From: Liriodendron chinense
Lineage: Eukaryota; Streptophyta; Magnoliopsida; Magnoliales; Magnoliaceae
Direction of reading: 5' to 3'
DNA: 64,000 bases
NCBI GenBank assembly: GCA_003013855.2
Contig: ML058507.1
Span: 4,836,001-4,900,000 of the forward strand
Below, one piece after another: positions 60,157 through 64,000 of the stretch. The notes beneath the pieces were generated by a model. The model was given only the letters and a program-made list of their open reading frames with translations. It searched no databases and had not been told where the DNA came from. A program made the translations under genes and the position numbers. Numbering within the stretch: the first letter of the stretch is position 1; each line of letters starts with the position of its first letter.

Positions 60157-63100
60157 TCACGAAGATGAAGGCGGAGGTGGTGGGGCATCGGTGCCAAAGC
60201 GTGCAGCGAGTGCCAGAAACATTTCCTGCATCCGTCGCTTATGTTTCACCCGCAACTCCTCGATCCTCCTCTCCTGCTCCTCCCGTCGCCTCTGCTCCAT
60301 CTCCCTACGCCTCTGCTCCTCCTCCCTCTGACTCTTCAGCTGCTCTTTGATCTCATCGACGACAACCCGTAGCTACTGAACCTCTCTCTCTGCGATATCA
60401 GCTCGGCATAGGGCGCTCTCACCAGCGACGGATCGGCTGGAGCCAGCTTCAGCGGATGCCATGAGCTTGGCGCCATTACCAAGCCCACGCACATATCCAG
60501 AACGGGTGCCAAGCACCTCGCTCAGGATTTCTGTCTTACTCTGCTGATTACCATCGTGAGTGGGCTGACTGCATATGGTGTCCATCGTCGCCTGTAATGA
60601 AAACATATGAATTTTCATAACAAATGACATGAATGACATTATTATAAACCAATGCAATTAAATTTTACAAGGTAATGATTTTTACCCAATGCTCGCTGGC
60701 TCTAGGCTGAACCCAAGATCCCGTCACCTGCCAACAGTGAGTCCCTCTATAGAGGTCTACTAGTCCAGGCTCCTGGCCGGTGACGGATCTCGCTGCGTAA
60801 TCAAAAGGAAAGTAGACTTATTATACATGCATAGAAATAATATATCAACTTAATAATCATCATTAAATTCTTACCATGTCGTAATGATGTCGTACAAATG
60901 ACTTTGAACCAGCTACGTGGTTCACTTGTAACTTTTTCCTGTTCGCAAAATTTATTCTGCTCCTCTTCTGAACACATTATTTATAATACATTGTTATTAA
61001 TTGCGAATTTAATTGTTACCTTAAGATATTATAAATATGTAAATATTATCTGAAAAGCCTCGGACGAAAATCTCTCGCAGAGAATCCGCCAGTCGCCTAT
61101 AGTCACGTGCGGTGGTGCGGATAGTATGGCCTCGTCGTGCGTCCTACACCGCTTGTATCTCTGGTGTAACTCTCCACGGTACTCCTTGAACCACTCCCTG
61201 ACCATGTCGTCGACGGCGTGGAAAATGTAAGGAACACTCAAATCTAAGACAAATTTATCCTGCAGTTTCGTAAATAATATATTTAGGTAATAAACTTATT
61301 AAGAAAATCACTTAACCGTAATTGAACTTTCATAAAGGAAAATTTTAATTTACTAAAATTTACCTGAAGGCGCTGACGGATGAGCTGCCGCACATCATCT
61401 GTCATGTCTGTCCAATGGGGGGTGGTGGCAGGGATCAAAGATAGGCATAGGACACCGACCTCAGACATAAACAACCTAGCATTGTCCCCAACAGGTCTAA
61501 GGCAGTCCTGTGGGAACTCTACCATCACCCTACCCTCACGCGTAAGTCGCTCTAAAACTAACCCACGCGTGGGTCCACATCCTCTTCCGCTGGTCGAAGA
61601 TGCTGTCGCAAAAAAAATATGTAAGTAACAACATAAACATAAGTCACTAAATAAATATATGTCTAGACTTACATGCAGTGCCCAGCGTATACTTAACTGA
61701 AGGATCAAACGCCTGTGATGCACCATGCGACGTCGATGCTATCTGCGTCACATCACGGGTGGAAGGATCTTGTTTGCCAGATAGTTCTTTCGGTGGTGGC
61801 TTATGATCTTGTTTGCTATCAAAGATCATCGTCTTCCTGCGCCAACTATGATCCCTCAGAAGGAAGCGACGATGGCCCATATAACACGTTTTTTTACCAT
61901 GCTTCAATGACAATGAACAAGTGTCAATACTACTTGTAGGACAAGCCAACTTTCCCTTCGTGCTCCACCCAGACAAATTCTCAAACGTAGGGAAGTCATT
62001 TATTGTCCACAAGACCGTTGCATGCAATCGAAATGTCCGTTCTGCAAATGTATCATACGTCTAGACACCTTGACTCCACAACTCGTTTAACTCATCTTCT
62101 AACGGTTGCAAATACACATCAATTTCATTCTTCGATGACCTGGGTCCAGGAATAAGCAATGACATCATGAAAAATGACTCCTTCATACACGACCAAGGAG
62201 GTAAATTATAGGGCATAAGTATCACTGGCCACATACTGTACAAGCTACTCATATTACCAAATGGATTAGAACCATCACTTGCAAGACCTAGTCGGACATT
62301 GCGAGAATCCTTTGCAAACCAGTCATATTGCTTGTCAAAATTTTGCCAGGCTTCAGAGTTAGTAGGGTGCCTCAATGTATTATCATCATGAACCCGTTTC
62401 TCCTTATGTCACCTCATATCTTCAGCCATCTTACTCGACGTAAACAATCTTTGCAATCTGAGTTCCAATGCAAAGTACCTTAACACCTTTTGCGAAATTT
62501 TCTTACACTTACATTCGTCATACTTCCACCTAGACTCTCCATATTCTGGACACTCTTCAACATTTTCATATTCTTTCCAATACAATACACAATCATTTAT
62601 ACATGTATGTATGAGGATGTAACCAAGGCCGAAGTCTCGCATTAAGGATTTTGCCTCGTAATGAGACTTAGGTAATGTCTCACCATCCGATAATACTTCT
62701 TTCAACAAGTTAAGTAACATATCGAACGATTTGTTACTCCAACAATTTATTGTCTTCAAATGAAGTAACCTTGTAAGGAAATTCAACTTGTAGAAGTTCC
62801 CACACCTCGGATAGAGTGGACGTTGCGCATCCCTCAACAATCTACTAAACTTTTTTTATTCTACATCACCCATATGAGGAATATTCTAGCTACTACTTGT
62901 CACTGCAATATCAGTATCCGCAATTGTTCCCCTTAACACATCCCCTATGATATCTTGCATTTCGTCAACGTCTTCATCCTCATCATCCAGCACAATTGGG
63001 TCAGTAAGGACTTCAGTGGCCTCAACTCTTTGGTGAAAGTCTTCACCATGATGGATCCACCAAGTGTAACCCTGGTCAATTCCAACTATGAACAAATCGT

Positions 63101-63269
63101 CTTCTACTTTGTCTAAAGTCTTGTGAACCATGTTCTTGCATTTTCGGCATGGACACCTAATCCTATTACCTGAATCTGCCCGATATTGCGCAAATTCCAT
63201 GAACTCTTTAACACCTTATTTATACTCTAGGCCAAACCTATTCTTTGCTTGCATCCAACTCTTATTCAT
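60157..63269 (-). pseudogene. Fused tnpD-tnpA transposase gene of CACTA-3
   Basis: The first exon (63269-61673) has a transposase-associated domain (IRCPCRKCKNMV, TWWIHHGEDF), then the start of the tnp2 transposase domain (LYPRCGNFYKLNFL, ETLPKSHYEAKSLMRDFG, NVRLGLASDGSNPFGNMS, NLPPWSCMKESFFMMSLLIP, TCYMGHRRFLLRDHSWRRK). It is all one frame with stops at 63216, 62886, 62856, 62409 and 62061. It stops at about LSGKQ, before most of the catalytic domain, and splices in phase (donor GTAAGT) into PF03004-type exons: 61602-61364 (GRGCGPTRGL), 61259-61050, 60967-60875, 60792-60686 and 60591-60157 (VLGTRSGYVRGLGNG, then an Arg/Glu coiled coil with a TAG at 60373). One exon junction is off phase, and the donor after 61050 is AT rather than GT. 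Confidence 0.85.
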
Positions 63270-63271
63270 GT

Positions 63272-64000
63272 CTACAATGCAAAGATTAGAGTGAGTTTAC
63301 GTTTAGGTTAAGTGAATTGAGTTTAAGTTTAGATTTAGGAATTCAGGTTTGGGATCGGGTTTAGGTTTAAGTTTTCAAGTTTAGGTTTAGGTTAGGTGAA
63401 TTGAGTTAGGAATAGGTGTACGTTTAGGTTAAGTGAATTGAGTTTGGGTTTAAGTTTAGGCCTAGGTTTAGGAATTCGGGTTTAGGTTTAGGTTAGGGTT
63501 GTAGGTTTAGAATTAGGTGTAGGTTTAGATTAGGTGAATTGAGTTTAGGTTTAGGTTTAGGAAATCGGGTTCGGGTTTGGGTTTGGGATCGGGTTTAGGT
63601 TTAGGATTTCAAGTTTAGGTTTAGGTTTAGGTTAGGGTTGTAGGTTTAGGATTAGGTGTAGGTTTAGGTTAGGTGAATTGAGTTTAGGTTTAGGTTTAGG
63701 AATTCGAGTTCGGGTTCGGGTTTAGGTTTAGGTTTTCAAGTTTAGGTTTAGGTTTATATTAGGTGAATTGAGTTAGGAATAGGTGTAGGTTTCAGTTAAG
63801 TGAATTGAGTTTAAGTTTAGGTTTAGGCCTAGGTTTAGGAATTCGGGTTCGAGTTTGGGTTCGGGATCGGGTTTAGGTTTAGGATTTCGAGTTTAGGTTT
63901 AGGTTTAGGTTAGGGTTGTTAGTTTAGGATTAGGTGTAGGTTTAGGTTAGGTGAATTGCGTTTAGGTTTAGGTTGAGGAAATTGGGTTTGGGTTTGGGTT
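63272..64000. repeat. Degenerate TTTAGG (telomere-like) array in CACTA-3
   Basis: More than 700 bases of GGTTTAGGTTTAGG with higher-order blocks (AGGTGAATTGAGTTTAGG; GGAATTCGGGTTCGGG; AGGGTTGTAGGTTTAGG) recurring about every 110-130 bases. The basic unit is mostly six bases (TTTAGG) not the plant telomere TTTAGGG. It runs off the window and lies upstream of the CACTA-3 gene. Confidence 0.9.

Larger units (their letters stand above)
59398..64000 (-). mobile_element. CACTA-3: En/Spm-type transposon, left end only
   Basis: The terminus CACTACAAGAAATTGGTT is a classic CACTA end, preceded by a candidate duplication TAG (59395-59397). The subterminal array has the palindrome CCGACGAAATATTTCGTCGG. 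The transposase gene lies on the minus strand (63269 to 60157). The other end is right of the window. Confidence 0.88.

Noticed and set aside
63272..64000. True telomere
   Set aside because: Six-base degenerate unit, internal to a CACTA, mixed with other blocks.

Overview
The window is plant nuclear DNA made almost entirely of nested transposable elements around two copies of one host gene family. Plant origin follows from En/Spm-type CACTA transposons, a Tat-lineage Ty3/gypsy element carrying an antisense plant-mobile-domain gene, GT-AG introns, and a two-exon root cap (LEA-related) gene. Dense GTGGGGCCCAC-type palindromic elements remind me of woody magnoliid genomes; that is recollection, not something the sequence proves.

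Layout. (1) 1-17467: the 3' part of a Ty1-copia element, split in pol by a 14.85-kb CACTA transposon (CACTA-1, 358-15209, target duplication TAA). CACTA-1 has palindromic subterminal repeats, an A-rich quasi-repetitive tract, about eleven palindromic Mutator-like foldback elements, a decayed hybrid transposase gene (8490-9928) and captured host exons, including leucine-rich-repeat exons. (2) 17468-18959: intergenic DNA, then promoter and first exon of root cap copy A. (3) 18960-36484: a 17.5-kb Tat-lineage Ty3/gypsy element on the minus strand, inserted in that exon with target duplication GCGTG. It has 2.2-2.3-kb LTRs, decayed gag-pol, and a spliced plant-mobile-domain gene on the opposite strand. 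(4) 36485-38176: the rest of copy A exon 1 with its splice donor, a solo copia LTR, and half of a foldback element. (5) 38177-53688: a second 15.5-kb CACTA (CACTA-2, duplication AAT), inverted relative to CACTA-1 and inserted in that foldback element. It carries two exons of the ADP-glucose pyrophosphorylase large subunit, another captured 5' exon, and a young but defective Ty3/gypsy chromovirus (44601-49763, LTRs differing at 3 of 362 bases). (6) 53689-59397: the rest of the foldback, root cap copy B (minus strand, 57126 to 54716) with an intact reading frame except one TGA, a hAT-like palindromic element in its intron, and LTR debris. (7) 59398-64000: the left end of a third CACTA (CACTA-3), with a spliced gene fusing a tnpD fragment to a tnpA-type protein, followed by a degenerate TTTAGG array; its right end lies outside the window.

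No functional autonomous transposon is visible. Every transposase or polyprotein has stops, frameshifts or lost catalytic residues. The only plausible host gene is root cap copy B. Insertion order can be read from the nesting: copia before CACTA-1; root cap copy A before Tat; foldback before CACTA-2 before the chromovirus. I see no rRNA, tRNA or CRISPR and no coherent unknown gene system. The most unusual items are the two hybrid CACTA transposase genes, the foldback family, the antisense spliced gene in the Tat element, and the captured AGPase and LRR exons.
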